Shown: positions 1 to 6,560, counted from the first letter of the stretch. The stretch: 8,506 nt of DNA from Syntrophomonas sp. UBA1376 (GCA_002305535.1 DBRE01000077.1:1-8506); one strand, 5' to 3'. Numbers and translations are program-made. Notes: generated by a model from the sequence alone, not told the origin.

Positions 1-3
1 AAT

Positions 4-19
4 GGGTAGCCTCCTACCC
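4..19 (-). terminator. Candidate terminator hairpin after the sigma-54 activator gene
   Basis: A perfect 6-bp inverted repeat (GGGTAG and CTACCC) encloses a 4-base loop. It starts 4 bases beyond the TGA stop of the minus-strand activator gene. The position suits an intrinsic terminator for that gene, but any T-tract would lie beyond the left edge of the window, so the call is provisional. Confidence 0.45.
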
Positions 20-22
20 GAT

Positions 23-1411
23 TCAAAAATCAATTTCGTATCTCTTCATTTTCCGGTATAGCGAGGACAGATTGATATTCAGATATTTGGCCGCCAATAT
101 TTTATCTCCTTTAGTCTCTCTTAACACCTGCTGGATAACTTTTCTTTCAAATTCACTGACCAAGGTCTTCAGATCCTTGATTTCCACAGGATCTTCTTCT
201 ATTTCCTCGTTCCAATGCCGCTGGGTTTGAATCGAAAAAAATGATAAATGACGCGGCATCAACACCGATACATCTTCCAGATCGGCAAGTATCATACCTC
301 TTTCAATGACATTTTCTAATTCTCTGACATTGCCTGGCCAGGAATGCTGCATCAGCATATCCATAGCCTGATCGGACAGCTGATCAATGGCCAAGCACAG
401 TTTTTGATTAATTGTGTAAATAAAGTGGTGGGCCAACAGGGGGATATCACTCTTACGTAAACGCAGAGGGGGAACTTCGATACGGATGACGTTGAGGCGG
501 TAATAAAGGTCTTCGCGGAACCGATCTTCGTGCATCATTTTTTCCAGGTTGCGATTGGTAGCGGCAACGATGCGTACATTTACGCGGATGGGGCGATTGG
601 ATCCCAGTCTTTCCAACTCCCGCTCCTGTAAAAAGATCAGCAGTTTACTCTGCATCGAGAGGGGCATTTCTCCAATTTCATCAAGGAAAACGGTTCCGTT
701 GTGAGCCAATTCAAGTTTGCCGGCTTTGCCGCCCCGGCGTGCCCCGGTGTAAGCACCTTCCTCATACCCGAATAGTTCGGACTCCATTAGATTGTGGGGA
801 ATACTGGCACAATTTACCCGCACAAAGGGAAAGGCGCGGCGATTGCTGCCCTGATGTATTGCCTGGGCAAACAGCTCTTTACCAGTACCGCTTTCACCGG
901 TGATCAAAACAGTAACATTATCGTGATAGGCAATATTCTGGGCGACACATTTGAGATTAACGAACCCTGGGTCTTTACCGATAATAGAATCAAAACTATA
1001 CCGGGTGTGAAATCCTTCTTCTGGAGATCCCTTATTATTAATAATGCCGTTTAATACTTGATCCCGTAATTTCTTATCCCAAATATCCAGAAATATACTG
1101 TAGGCGAAAGCGCCGATTATTTCGCCGTTTTCTAAGAGCGGAACTGAACAAGCTACTCCTTGACGCCCGTGTATGCTCCAGTTGTAGGCTAAATGAGGAC
1201 GTCCGGTTTCGATAGCTTTGGTGGTGCGCGAGTAAGGGGTTATTTTTCTTATATCCTGGCCGATGACCTGATCCAGGGGCAACTGCAGGGCTTTAAGATA
1301 GGTATCGTTAATAAAACGAATAATGCCGTCCCGATCAACAATTATAGCGGCAATATGGGGGTTCTTCTCTATAATGTCGGTTATCACCCGTTCAATATTC
1401 ACATTGATCAC
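23..1411 (-). CDS. PAS-domain sigma-54-dependent transcriptional activator (enhancer-binding protein)
   Basis: This 462-residue protein has the domain order of an NtrC-family activator. A PAS-like sensor domain covers about residues 15-110. The AAA+ domain covers about 138-370, with Walker A GESGTGKE (172-179), the sigma-54 contact loop as GAYTGA (219-224, Tyr for the usual Phe), Walker B VFLDE (241-245) and the arginine-finger region FREDLYYRL (298-306). A Fis-type helix-turn-helix lies at about 436-458. There is no receiver domain, so control is probably by ligand or redox state through PAS rather than phosphorylation. The frame opens with GTG at 1411. An in-frame GTG at 1402 is an equally good start: AGGTGATC, matching the 16S anti-Shine-Dalgarno sequence, puts its AGG 8 bases before it. 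The gene is divergent from the thiolase operon, which has a sigma-54 promoter, so that operon is the likely target (inference). Confidence 0.95.
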   Translation of the reverse strand: MINVNIERVITDIIEKNPHIAAIIVDRDGIIRFINDTYLKALQLPLDQVIGQDIRKITPYSRTTKAIETGRPHLAYNWSIHGRQGVACSVPLLENGEIIGAFAYSIFLDIWDKKLRDQVLNGIINNKGSPEEGFHTRYSFDSIIGKDPGFVNLKCVAQNIAYHDNVTVLITGESGTGKELFAQAIHQGSNRRAFPFVRVNCASIPHNLMESELFGYEEGAYTGARRGGKAGKLELAHNGTVFLDEIGEMPLSMQSKLLIFLQERELERLGSNRPIRVNVRIVAATNRNLEKMMHEDRFREDLYYRLNVIRIEVPPLRLRKSDIPLLAHHFIYTINQKLCLAIDQLSDQAMDMLMQHSWPGNVRELENVIERGMILADLEDVSVLMPRHLSFFSIQTQRHWNEEIEEDPVEIKDLKTLVSEFERKVIQQVLRETKGDKILAAKYLNINLSSLYRKMKRYEIDF

Positions 1412-1465
1412 CTCTCCCCTTTCCTAAAATCTTCACCGTGACTCCATTGTAAAAGTGGGTACTAC

Positions 1466-1494
1466 AATATACTCCGAAATTCCAAAAGTGAGAA
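1466..1494 (-). promoter_or_regulatory. Weak sigma-A-like promoter candidate for the activator gene
   Basis: Read on the minus strand, TTCTCA (1494-1489, 4 of 6 to the -35 consensus) is followed after 17 bases by TATATT (1471-1466, 5 of 6 to the -10 consensus). Transcription would begin near 1459, giving a leader of about 50-60 bases. The match is modest and other placements are possible. Confidence 0.3.
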
Positions 1495-1548
1495 TTCCCA
1501 AATAAGAGAAAATAGGTACAAACCTGCCTTGGAGCCCATCTCATTTCA

Positions 1549-1572
1549 TGCAATTAGCTAGGCAAAATTGCA
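1549..1572. promoter_or_regulatory. Inverted repeat, candidate upstream activator site
   Basis: The 7-bp arms TGCAATT (1549-1555) and AATTGCA (1566-1572) are perfect inverse copies around a 10-base spacer. The element lies about 160-185 bases upstream of the predicted sigma-54 transcription start, within the usual range for enhancer-binding-protein sites. Assignment to the neighbouring PAS activator is inference. Confidence 0.4.
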
Positions 1573-1652
1573 AAAAGATAAAACTCCCATGTATATCTTC
1601 ATCCGTTACAGATCCCAGTAGGGTTTATAGCTATGAATATTTGCCGTTTTGC

Positions 1653-1690
1653 GATTGCATAGGATTCGAGGATTGCTTAGACCCGATTGC
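1653..1690. repeat. Three short direct repeats (GATTGC) just upstream of the sigma-54 promoter
   Basis: GATTGC occurs at 1653-1658, 1671-1676 and 1685-1690, with starts 18 and 14 bases apart. The first and third copies are preceded by C and followed by similar bases (ATAGG, TATGG). They end 15 bases before the -24 element. They may be protein-binding half-sites, but the repeat is short and the sequence is AT-biased, so chance is possible. Confidence 0.3.
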
Positions 1691-1705
1691 TATGGGTTTA
1701 CAGTC

Positions 1706-1721
1706 TGGCATGAGATTTGCA
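1706..1721 (+). promoter_or_regulatory. Sigma-54 (-24/-12) promoter of the thiolase/CoA-transferase operon
   Basis: TGGCATG, four bases, then TTGCA matches the sigma-54 consensus TGGCAYR-N4-TTGCW at every defined position, with GG and GC correctly spaced. Transcription should start about 12 bases after the GC, near 1732, giving a leader of roughly 45 bases before the thiolase ATG at 1779. The activator these promoters require is encoded by the adjacent divergent gene. Confidence 0.87.
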
Positions 1722-1763
1722 CTTTATCTAGATTGAAATTCATTTTGCAGGATAGAGATGATG

Positions 1764-1773
1764 AGAGGAGGAG
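1764..1773 (+). promoter_or_regulatory. Ribosome binding site fixing the thiolase start at 1779
   Basis: AGAGGAGGAG contains AGGAGG 7 bases before the ATG at 1779. Upstream in-frame ATGs at 1758 and 1761 have no such site and would place the ribosome site inside the gene. The 1779 start also gives a family-typical 392-residue thiolase. Confidence 0.85.
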
Positions 1774-1778
1774 TTGTA

Positions 1779-2957
1779 ATGGGCAGCCGGGTAGTGATTG
1801 TAAGTGCCGTCCGTACGGCAGTGGGAACTTTCGGGGGGAGTCTGAATGGGTTTCCAATTCACCGTCTGGGGGCAGAGGTAATAGCCGAAGCTGTTAAAAG
1901 AGCGGGTATTAATGCTGGACAGGTAGACGAGGTGATTTTCGGTAATGTAAATTCTCCTGCTATCTGCCTAAACGTCAGTAGGGAAGCAAGCTTACGTGCT
2001 GGTATACCTGTAGAAGTACCGGCCTTTACGGTAAACAGACAATGCGGATCGAGCCTGCAGGCCATTAACTTAGGAGCTATGATGATCATGGCTGGGGAAG
2101 CTAGCATTGTGGTAACTGGCGGTGTGGAAAACATGAGCAACTATCCTTACTCGGTATATAATGCCCGCTGGGGATTACGCTTTGGCGACGCTCAACTGAT
2201 AGATGATGCCGCCGCCACCCTGCGTGATCATGAGACTGGTCTGACCTCGGGGGGGGCTGCTGAGCTGCTGGCTGAAAAATATAAGATCAGTAGGGAAGAA
2301 CAGGATCAGTTTGCCTTGGAAAGCCAGTATAAAGCACAGAAAGCAATAGAAATGTCGGTTTTCAAGGATGAGATCCTGCCTCTGGAGATTAAAACCCGCA
2401 AGGGCGCACGAATCTTTGATATAGATGAACATCCAAAACCAAACGTAACACTGGAAAAACTAAGCCGTCTTCCGGCAGTATTCAAGCAGAATGGCACCGT
2501 TACCGCTGGCAACTCCTGCGGTATGAATGATGGTGCCTCGGCTCTGGTATTGATGAATGAAGAAAAGGCCAGAGAACTAGGCATAAGACCCATGGCCCGG
2601 ATAATGAGTTTTGCGGTAGGCGGTGTGGAACCAGCCTATTTTGGAGAGGCACCTGTTCTAGGTGTCAATCTTGCATTGAAAAAAGCCGGTCTGACTCTGG
2701 ATCAACTTGATCTTATCGAATGCAACGAAGCCTTTGCTGCCCAAACCATAGCTGTGGAGAGGGGGCTACGTTGGGATAGAAACCGGCTCAATGTTAACGG
2801 GGGTGCCATTGCCCTGGGACATCCTCTGGGAGCTACAGGGGGACGGTTAATGACTACACTGATCTATGAGATGCAAAGACGTGGCAGTCGCTATGGAGTG
2901 GCAACTGCCTGTACCGGCGGCGGCATGGGGATCGCTACCATTGTGAGGAGGGATTGA
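1779..2957 (+). CDS. Thiolase (acetyl-CoA C-acetyltransferase family)
   Basis: This 392-residue cytoplasmic thiolase would cleave a 3-ketoacyl-CoA with CoA to acetyl-CoA plus a shortened acyl-CoA, or run the reverse condensation. With the start at 1779, the catalytic residues fall where they do in the Zoogloea ramigera enzyme as I recall it: nucleophile Cys89 (NRQCGSS), Asn316 (ECNEAF), His348 (ALGHPLGATGGR) and Cys378 (TACTGGGMG). The fold is therefore complete and catalysis should be intact. The odd part is the pocket: the usual HMG-x-TAEN loop is replaced by residues 151-163 (HETGLTSGGAAEL), and Phe288 and Cys247 stand where I recall Met and Ser. The acyl substrate may thus differ from acetoacetyl-CoA. 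It is the first gene of a sigma-54-driven operon, with the CoA-transferase one base downstream. Confidence 0.93.
   Translation: MGSRVVIVSAVRTAVGTFGGSLNGFPIHRLGAEVIAEAVKRAGINAGQVDEVIFGNVNSPAICLNVSREASLRAGIPVEVPAFTVNRQCGSSLQAINLGAMMIMAGEASIVVTGGVENMSNYPYSVYNARWGLRFGDAQLIDDAAATLRDHETGLTSGGAAELLAEKYKISREEQDQFALESQYKAQKAIEMSVFKDEILPLEIKTRKGARIFDIDEHPKPNVTLEKLSRLPAVFKQNGTVTAGNSCGMNDGASALVLMNEEKARELGIRPMARIMSFAVGGVEPAYFGEAPVLGVNLALKKAGLTLDQLDLIECNEAFAAQTIAVERGLRWDRNRLNVNGGAIALGHPLGATGGRLMTTLIYEMQRRGSRYGVATACTGGGMGIATIVRRD
2945..2952 (+). promoter_or_regulatory. Ribosome binding site inside the thiolase 3' end, fixing the TTG start of the CoA-transferase
   Basis: GAGGAGGG lies within the last thiolase codons and ends 6 bases before the TTG at 2959. 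The thiolase stop (2955-2957) and the TTG are separated by one base, so translation of the two genes is probably coupled. Confidence 0.8.
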
Positions 2958-2958
2958 G

Positions 2959-4251
2959 TTGAACATTGAGGAACTCTATCGGCAAAAGCTTATGTCAGCA
3001 GATGATGCTGTTAAATTAATACCCGACCATTCAACCGTGCTGACCAACGTAGCAGTAGGCCATCCAGTCGCCCTGGTGAACGCCCTGGTACGACGTCAGG
3101 ATAGCATTCGGGATGTGGAACTCTTTTATGTAGTCGACCTTTATGATACAGATATCAAGAACATTCATCCCGAATCTGGGTTGAAAGTAGATTTGGGATA
3201 TCCGGTCATTCACCGTCGTGATGTACAGGAAGGCAAGTTTTATCATACTCCGGTAAGGTTTTGTGACGCTGCTAAAGTTTTCTTGGAAAGAAAGGTGAGC
3301 ACCACCATGCATCTGGTGGCACCTATGGATAAACACGGGTATTTCTGCATGGGAGTGGGAGCAGATTATGGTTTATCTGCTATGCGAATGGCTGAAAAGG
3401 TACTGGTGCAGGTAAGCAGTACTGTTCCCCGCAGTCATGGAGAGAATTTTGTGCATATATCGCAGGTGGATGCCATCGTGGAAGCGGAGCAGCAGTTGTT
3501 CCAACTGCCTGATATTCCGCCCAATGCCAATGAAGAAATCATCGGTAGATATTGTGCTGAATTTGTTCAGGATGGGGCTACCATTCAGCTGGGGATAGGG
3601 GGTATTCCCAACGCAGCTGCTACCGCTCTGGTGGATAAGAAAGATTTGGGGGTTCACTCTGAAATGGCTTGTGATACCATGCGTCTGTTATGGGAACAGG
3701 GAGTGATAACAAACCGGAAAAAGACCTTACTGCCAGATCGATGCGTTTTTACATTTGCAATGGGATCTCAAAAACTGTATGACTGGATCCATGACAATCC
3801 GGGTATAGAGTTCAGAGGGGTGGAGTGGGTCAATGATCCTTATGTGATCGGGCTCAACGACAACATGATTTCCATAAATGGAGCATTGGAAGTAGATCTA
3901 ACTGGTCAGGCCTGCTCTGAATCCATCGGCCATCTTCAGCATACTCATCCCGGTGGTCAACTGGATTTTGTGAATGGAGCTTATCGTTCTAAAGGCGGAC
4001 GTTCCATTCTGGCTTTTGAATCTTTAGCCAACACTCCAACTGGACCGGTTTCCCGAATCACCTGGCAGTTAAAGCCGGGGGCTATTGTAACCACCCCGCG
4101 CCACGATATTGACTGTGTTGTGACTGAATATGGGGTAGCAATGTTGAAGGGCAGATCCATTAGAGAACGGGCTCGCCAGCTGATAGCCATTGCCCATCCG
4201 GATTGTCGAGACGAACTCAATTTCCAGGCGCGTAAACTACACCTGTTGTAA
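2959..4251 (+). CDS. CoA-transferase, 4-hydroxybutyrate/butyrate:acetyl-CoA (acetyl-CoA hydrolase/transferase) family
   Basis: This 430-residue protein belongs to the family of clostridial Cat1, Cat2 and AbfT, which pass CoA from acetyl-CoA to a carboxylate through a glutamyl-CoA thioester. Visible marks are the glycine-rich segment GIGGIPNAAATAL (212-224), the probable catalytic Glu235 in GVHSEM (231-236; AbfT uses Glu238), GGQLDFVNGA (332-341) and the C-terminal TEYGVAMLKGRSIRERA (389-405). The usual glycine-rich approach to GGQ reads HTHPGGQ here, a small departure. Length is normal. The start is TTG, supported by a strong ribosome site. Joined to a thiolase, the likely task is activating a short fatty acid such as butyrate at the expense of acetyl-CoA, or the reverse; sequence alone does not settle the acid used. 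It shares the sigma-54 promoter at 1706-1721. Confidence 0.9.
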   Translation: MNIEELYRQKLMSADDAVKLIPDHSTVLTNVAVGHPVALVNALVRRQDSIRDVELFYVVDLYDTDIKNIHPESGLKVDLGYPVIHRRDVQEGKFYHTPVRFCDAAKVFLERKVSTTMHLVAPMDKHGYFCMGVGADYGLSAMRMAEKVLVQVSSTVPRSHGENFVHISQVDAIVEAEQQLFQLPDIPPNANEEIIGRYCAEFVQDGATIQLGIGGIPNAAATALVDKKDLGVHSEMACDTMRLLWEQGVITNRKKTLLPDRCVFTFAMGSQKLYDWIHDNPGIEFRGVEWVNDPYVIGLNDNMISINGALEVDLTGQACSESIGHLQHTHPGGQLDFVNGAYRSKGGRSILAFESLANTPTGPVSRITWQLKPGAIVTTPRHDIDCVVTEYGVAMLKGRSIRERARQLIAIAHPDCRDELNFQARKLHLL

Positions 4252-4259
4252 GAATGTTT

Positions 4260-4282
4260 CCCAGCTTTCTCGGGTGAGTTTT
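4260..4282 (+). terminator. Weak terminator-like hairpin after the CoA-transferase gene
   Basis: CCCAG (4260-4264) can pair with CT and GGG (4269-4274) across a CTTT loop, with one bulged C, followed by TGAGTTTT. It is the only plus-strand candidate with any T-run behind it, but the stem is short and imperfect. Confidence 0.25.
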
Positions 4283-4317
4283 AGCAGACTTATCGTGGCC
4301 ATTATTTAAATAAACAA

Positions 4318-4351
4318 ATCTCGCCGGGGAGGCTAACCTCCCCGGCGAGAT
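4318..4351 (-). terminator. Strong hairpin terminator between the convergent genes
   Basis: A perfect 15-bp stem (4318-4332 with 4337-4351), rich in GC, closes a 4-base CTAA loop. On the minus strand it is followed by a T-rich tract (4317 down to about 4300, beginning TTGTTTATTT), so it is a good intrinsic terminator for the acyl-CoA synthetase gene that ends 33 bases earlier. On the plus strand no T-run follows, so for the CoA-transferase operon it would act only as a stem that blocks or stabilises the 3' end. Confidence 0.85.
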
Positions 4352-4383
4352 CGTTAGAAAACTCCAGTTAACTTCAGTCAATG

Positions 4384-6252
4384 TTATTCTTCATATAATT
4401 TATCTATTAGGTCTTTGTATTTCTGATCGATCAACTTACGTTTAAGTTTCAGGGTAGGAGTCAATTCACCTGTTTCCTGTGTAAGCTCTTCAGGTAGCAG
4501 AACAAATTTCTTGATTTTCTCCACCTGGCCTAGGCTTTGGGTTTTTGCCTCAATTAGTTTTTCATACAATTTGTAGATCTCAGGATTTTGAATGATTTGT
4601 TCCGGAGAAGTATATTCAATATTATTGTTTTTGCAGTAATCCTCTAGAATCTCGAAGTTTGGTACCACCAGGGCGGATAAGAATTTCCTTCCTTCACCTA
4701 TGCAGACGAACTGGGAGATAAAGATTTCATTGCCCAGAAGGGATTCGATCTGCTGCGGGGAAATATTTTTGCCACCGGCGGTGATGATAAGTTCCTTGAT
4801 ACGATCAGTAATCTTTATATATCCTAGTTTTTCACCGTTCTTTTCTACATAACGAAGTTCGCCAACGTCCTGGGTCTTAAACCAACCATCATCAGTGAAG
4901 ATTGCCTTGGTAGCTTCAGGATTTTTATAGTATTCGACCATGGACATGCCACCTTTTAGCTGTACTTCACCTTCATCTGAAATGCGAACATCACACATAG
5001 GAATCACAACTCCGCAATATCCGGGGAGGGCATTATCCCTGTAACCTACACAAACTGGAAAGAATTCGGTTAGTCCGAAGCCCATGGCGGTGTTGATACC
5101 GGCTGCCAAGAAAAATTCATTTACTTCTGGGGCAAAGGCAGACCCGCCCACATGATAAATATTACAGTTTTCGGCGCCCAGCATAGCCCGTATTTTGCTG
5201 AAGACCAATTTGTCGGCGATTTTGTATTTCAATCCGTAACTGTTGTTTCTATAGGCCTCGATTCCCACTCCTTTGGCCCATTCAAACATCTTATACTTCA
5301 TGCCGCCGGCATTTTTCATAGTGGCATGGATAGTACCGTAAACTTTATCCCATATCCTGGGTACACTGGTCATGAAATGTGGTTTGTAGTGGTTCATGTA
5401 TTCAAGAAATTCGGCTGGGTCAGGACAGTAACCAATTCTAACTCCGATGCTCATACATCCGTATGACCATAATCTTTCAAATACATGTGACAACGGCAGG
5501 ATGCAAAGAGAAGTATAATGAGGCCCGGCTTCCGGATAGCGCATTGATGAAAATATTCCACACAAGAATGTGCGGTGGGTGTGAACGGCTCCCTTGGGGT
5601 TTCCAGTAGTGCCCGAAGTATATATAATGGTCACAATGTCATCGGGGTGTACATTATTGATACGGTCTTCAAATTCTTTGTCATTATTCAATTGGCGGCC
5701 TTTTTCGATCAGCTGGTTCAGATAAACGCTTTTGTCACCAGCGATGGTTATATTGTCCCGCATGGCAACGATTAGTTTCAGGTATTGGTTATCAGGTATT
5801 ATTTGCGCAATCCGATCATATTGTTCCTGATCTCCAACAAAGACTACTTTTACTTCAGCATCATTGATGATATATTCAGCTTCTTCTTTGGAGTTGGTGG
5901 CGTAAATAGGGACGGAGACAGCACGTGTGGCCAAAATACCCATATCTGAAATAGCCCACTCTGAACAGTTTCTGGCGAATATGGAGCACTTATCACCACT
6001 TTCTATTCCTATGTCGATCAAAGCTTTTGCCAGTCCCGAAAACCTATCGGCAAATTCGATCCAGTTAAGTGATTCCCACTCGCCTTTGTGATTCCTTTGG
6101 GTTAAGATGATTTTTTCCTGAAAGATCTTAGCATTTTTCAGCATCATATAGGCGAGGGTCTTGTTCTCAGATAGATATTTCTCGAATTCATTGTGCCAGT
6201 CTTTGTCTGAGTCGCGCCAGACTGGTAGATGCTTGGTTGCTTCGTGCATCAT
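4384..6252 (-). CDS. Long-chain acyl-CoA synthetase (AMP-forming fatty-acid:CoA ligase)
   Basis: This 622-residue ANL-superfamily enzyme activates fatty acids with ATP to acyl-AMP and then acyl-CoA. It resembles the roughly 600-residue FAA1-like ligases. Motifs in order are the phosphate loop YTSGTTGNPKG (211-221), LPLSHVFER (252-260), GFGLTE (391-396), the A7 segment TQDVGE (460-465) with Asp462 kept but Gln461 where Gly is usual, ITDRIKELI (481-489) with GGKNISP (493-499), and the C-terminal lysine Lys602 in LTPTLKLKRK. The N-terminus has no signal peptide. The ATG at 6252 follows a GGGGG-type ribosome site; the ATG at 6249 is an alternative. The gene stands alone, converges on the CoA-transferase operon, and has a sigma-A-like promoter, so it is probably expressed independently of the sigma-54 operon. 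Substrate chain length cannot be read from the sequence. Confidence 0.93.
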   Translation of the reverse strand: MMHEATKHLPVWRDSDKDWHNEFEKYLSENKTLAYMMLKNAKIFQEKIILTQRNHKGEWESLNWIEFADRFSGLAKALIDIGIESGDKCSIFARNCSEWAISDMGILATRAVSVPIYATNSKEEAEYIINDAEVKVVFVGDQEQYDRIAQIIPDNQYLKLIVAMRDNITIAGDKSVYLNQLIEKGRQLNNDKEFEDRINNVHPDDIVTIIYTSGTTGNPKGAVHTHRTFLCGIFSSMRYPEAGPHYTSLCILPLSHVFERLWSYGCMSIGVRIGYCPDPAEFLEYMNHYKPHFMTSVPRIWDKVYGTIHATMKNAGGMKYKMFEWAKGVGIEAYRNNSYGLKYKIADKLVFSKIRAMLGAENCNIYHVGGSAFAPEVNEFFLAAGINTAMGFGLTEFFPVCVGYRDNALPGYCGVVIPMCDVRISDEGEVQLKGGMSMVEYYKNPEATKAIFTDDGWFKTQDVGELRYVEKNGEKLGYIKITDRIKELIITAGGKNISPQQIESLLGNEIFISQFVCIGEGRKFLSALVVPNFEILEDYCKNNNIEYTSPEQIIQNPEIYKLYEKLIEAKTQSLGQVEKIKKFVLLPEELTQETGELTPTLKLKRKLIDQKYKDLIDKLYEE

Positions 6253-6285
6253 CCGGGCCCCCTTTTAAATATTATTGTTAAAGTA

Positions 6286-6314
6286 ATTATGATTCGAAAT
6301 TTACGATAAGTCAA
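6286..6314 (-). promoter_or_regulatory. Sigma-A-type promoter of the acyl-CoA synthetase gene
   Basis: On the minus strand TTGACT (6314-6309) and CATAAT (6291-6286) each match the housekeeping consensus at 5 of 6 positions, with exactly 17 bases between them. Transcription would start near 6279, giving a leader of about 27 bases. Confidence 0.7.
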
Positions 6315-6422
6315 AGAAATTATATTAAATAATGTGTAGTTTTCCGTTTTTCTGATAAATACAGAGTTTTGTTGCTGATATGAGTTGGAAGGGCTTTTGT
6401 GGCAGTAATTAAATGGGGATTT

Positions 6423-6459
6423 GCCTGCAAGATATATTGCGGGCTTATTATTTTTATTC
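6423..6459 (+). terminator. Terminator-like hairpin upstream of the response regulator
   Basis: GCCTGCAA (6423-6430) pairs with TTGCGGGC (6437-6444) over 8 bp including one G-U, around a 6-base loop. A T-rich tract (TTATTATTTTTATT) follows immediately, as in an intrinsic terminator. No plus-strand gene ends before it: the upstream neighbour reads the other way. It could be a leader attenuator or the end of a small transcript. The remainder of this roughly 320-base gap holds the synthetase promoter, but I see no convincing promoter for the response regulator. Confidence 0.5.
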
Positions 6460-6560
6460 TCTGCCCAGTTAAGATACTGCTTATTCTGTCTATCTACAAA
6501 AAGTTACCAATGAACCTAGAAGGACATAAAAAAGATATATTTAATTGGTAAACTAGGCCT

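Noticed and set aside
794..1054. Plus-strand ORF opposite the sigma-54 activator
   Set aside because: It lies wholly over the conserved AAA+ region of the real gene and has no ribosome site; it is a shadow frame.
1548..1736. 62-codon plus-strand ORF in the intergenic region
   Set aside because: It has no ribosome site, overlaps the sigma-54 promoter and its predicted start, and its translation shows no recognisable pattern.
1758..1778. Seven-residue longer N-terminus for the thiolase
   Set aside because: The ribosome site for the ATG at 1779 lies inside this extension, and the shorter form fits the family length and catalytic numbering exactly.
6416..6431. Possible second sigma-54 promoter (TGG and TGCA with correct GG-GC spacing)
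   Set aside because: Only about 7 of 12 consensus positions match, and it overlaps the hairpin stem; GG-N10-GC alone is expected by chance.
6421..6451. Possible sigma-A promoter TTGCCT and TATTAT for the response regulator
   Set aside because: The spacer is 19 bases and the -35 match is weak; the same bases are better explained by the hairpin and its T-rich tail.
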